Assembly: GCA_031269645.1 (NCBI GenBank) | Contig: JAISYW010000109.1 | Location: forward strand, 1 to 7,738 | Length of the DNA stretch: 7,738 nt | Source of the DNA: Holosporaceae bacterium | Lineage (GTDB): Bacteria; Pseudomonadota; Alphaproteobacteria; UBA3830 | Direction: 5' to 3' | In this document: positions 6,845 to 7,738 of the stretch, in pieces | Numbering within the stretch: position 1 is the first letter of the stretch | Layout: every line of letters starts with the position of its first letter | Position numbers and translations under genes: made by a program | Notes under the pieces: model-generated | Databases searched by the model: none | The model's input: only the letters and a program-made list of their open reading frames with translations | What the model was told of the DNA's origin: nothing

Positions 6845-7738
6845 CTACTTCAAGCCAATTATATTTTTTCCTTCAACGATTTGATAAGAGGATCCGTCGA
6901 GCTCTCCGGAATGGATTGGTTCGTATCTTCCCCCCATGATTTTCGCAAGAAAAATCTCCGTAAACGCCATATAAGACTTGGCATTTTGCTCTTTATGGAA
7001 ACCATGCCCCTCATCTGGATACAAAATGTAAGCAACCGGTAATTTCTTGGATTTTATGGCTGAAACAATTTGGTCGGCTTCCGTTTGTTTAACGCGAGGA
7101 TCATTTTTCCCATGAAAAATTATCAAAGGTTTCCGGATATCATGGGCCCGCGTAAGTGGAGAATTTTCCACCAAAAACTTTCGCCCTTCTTCGGTTTTTG
7201 GATCTCCGAAAAATTTATGGAGAGCCTTTAGTGCGGGCGACCAATATGAAGGAATTGTTTCAAGAAGCGTAATGAAATTAGACGGTCCAACCAAATCCAC
7301 TCCGCAACAAAACACTTCAGGAGTAAAGGCTAAACCAGCAAGAACGGCATATCCGCCAAAACTTCCTCCCATGATAGCAATATGATCTTTATCGGCGATT
7401 TTATTTTTAATCGCCCAATTGACTCCGTCGATTATATCGTTTCGGATTTTATCCAAATTACCATCGCCTGCATTGGTGAATTTTTTCCCAAATCCCGTTG
7501 ATCCTCGATAATTTATCTGTAAAACAGAATAACCGCGATTAGCCAACAACTGGACGTCAGGATCGCAATAATCACTATCTCGCCACCAAGGACCACCATG
7601 AACAAAAATGACTAATTTCCTGGGATTAGCAATTTCGAAATTATATGATTTAGTCAGGTAACAAACCAAATTCAACCCATCTCTGGATTTTATTATAGTA
7701 GGAACCTTTTCTCGTAGTTGATATTTGTCAAGCTCAGG
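6845..7738 (-). CDS. S9 family (prolyl oligopeptidase-type) peptidase, C-terminal catalytic domain (5' end missing)
   Basis: A serine peptidase or acylaminoacyl-peptidase-like enzyme with an alpha/beta-hydrolase catalytic domain. The frame is open to the right edge: 21 codons before the TTG at 7675 read PELDKYQLREKV then IIKSRDGLNL, which is normal family text, so the gene starts outside the window. In the 297 visible residues, VHGGPWWRD is the oxyanion region, GGSFGGYA holds the nucleophile (codon 7363-7361), NDPRV the aspartate (codon 7102-7100), and DEGHGF the histidine (codon 7006-7004). INYRGSTGFGKKF and VGPSNFITLLETIP are also diagnostic of this S9 branch. The N-terminal beta-propeller expected in family members is outside the window, so size and any signal peptide are unknown. 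It precedes the membrane-protein gene with a TAG-TTC-ATG junction, suggesting co-translation. The catalytic triad is intact; its substrates are unknown. Confidence 0.93.
   Translation of the reverse strand, partial: PELDKYQLREKVPTIIKSRDGLNLVCYLTKSYNFEIANPRKLVIFVHGGPWWRDSDYCDPDVQLLANRGYSVLQINYRGSTGFGKKFTNAGDGNLDKIRNDIIDGVNWAIKNKIADKDHIAIMGGSFGGYAVLAGLAFTPEVFCCGVDLVGPSNFITLLETIPSYWSPALKALHKFFGDPKTEEGRKFLVENSPLTRAHDIRKPLIIFHGKNDPRVKQTEADQIVSAIKSKKLPVAYILYPDEGHGFHKEQNAKSYMAFTEIFLAKIMGGRYEPIHSGELDGSSYQIVEGKNIIGLK

Overview
The window looks like a chromosomal segment from an AT-rich member of the Alphaproteobacteria. The evidence is the GrpE text, which follows the alphaproteobacterial pattern (a KYSNGKFAKDLLSIADN block), together with a HAD protein and a DUF721/DciA protein next to it. 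Codon use is strongly A/T-biased and TGA serves as a stop codon, so the standard bacterial code applies. A host-associated or gut lineage is possible but cannot be shown from this sequence. No mobile element, CRISPR array, tRNA or rRNA was recognised.

Region 1 (1-1322, + strand) is a compact, probably co-transcribed housekeeping block. It holds the 3' part of grpE (open at the left edge), a stand-alone HAD phosphatase-like protein overlapping it by ATGA, and a short DciA (DUF721) helicase-loader-like protein. It converges on region 2 across a 16-bp gap that contains an AT-rich 9-bp inverted repeat, a candidate shared terminator.

Region 2 (1339-4569, - strand) is a glycan module, transcribed gmd -> fcl -> GT2. 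Gmd and Fcl convert GDP-mannose to GDP-L-fucose. The family-2 glycosyltransferase probably adds a sugar to a surface polysaccharide or LPS-type glycan. The three genes lie in one reading frame and each junction is stop, one codon, start.

Region 3 (4570-5005) is a 436-bp stretch without an intact gene. Read on the - strand it holds coding-like text broken by one TGA and one frame change. I interpret it cautiously as a decayed small gene. A possible promoter for gmd lies at its gmd-proximal end.

Region 4 (5006-7738, - strand) holds the catalytic C-terminal part of an S9 prolyl-oligopeptidase-type enzyme (open at the right edge). It is followed, again by stop-codon-start, by a 611-residue polytopic membrane protein of the PTPS-related/YfhO-like class, a predicted GT-C-type glycosyltransferase.

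Overall, the - strand appears to combine nucleotide-sugar synthesis, a cytoplasmic glycosyltransferase and a membrane-embedded candidate glycosyltransferase, which fits an envelope-glycan locus beside a housekeeping block. I see no clearly new system. The most unusual points are the repeated in-frame stop-NNN-start junctions, the pairing of an S9 peptidase with a GT-C-like protein, the HAD domain lacking its usual UbiA partner, and the decayed ORF.
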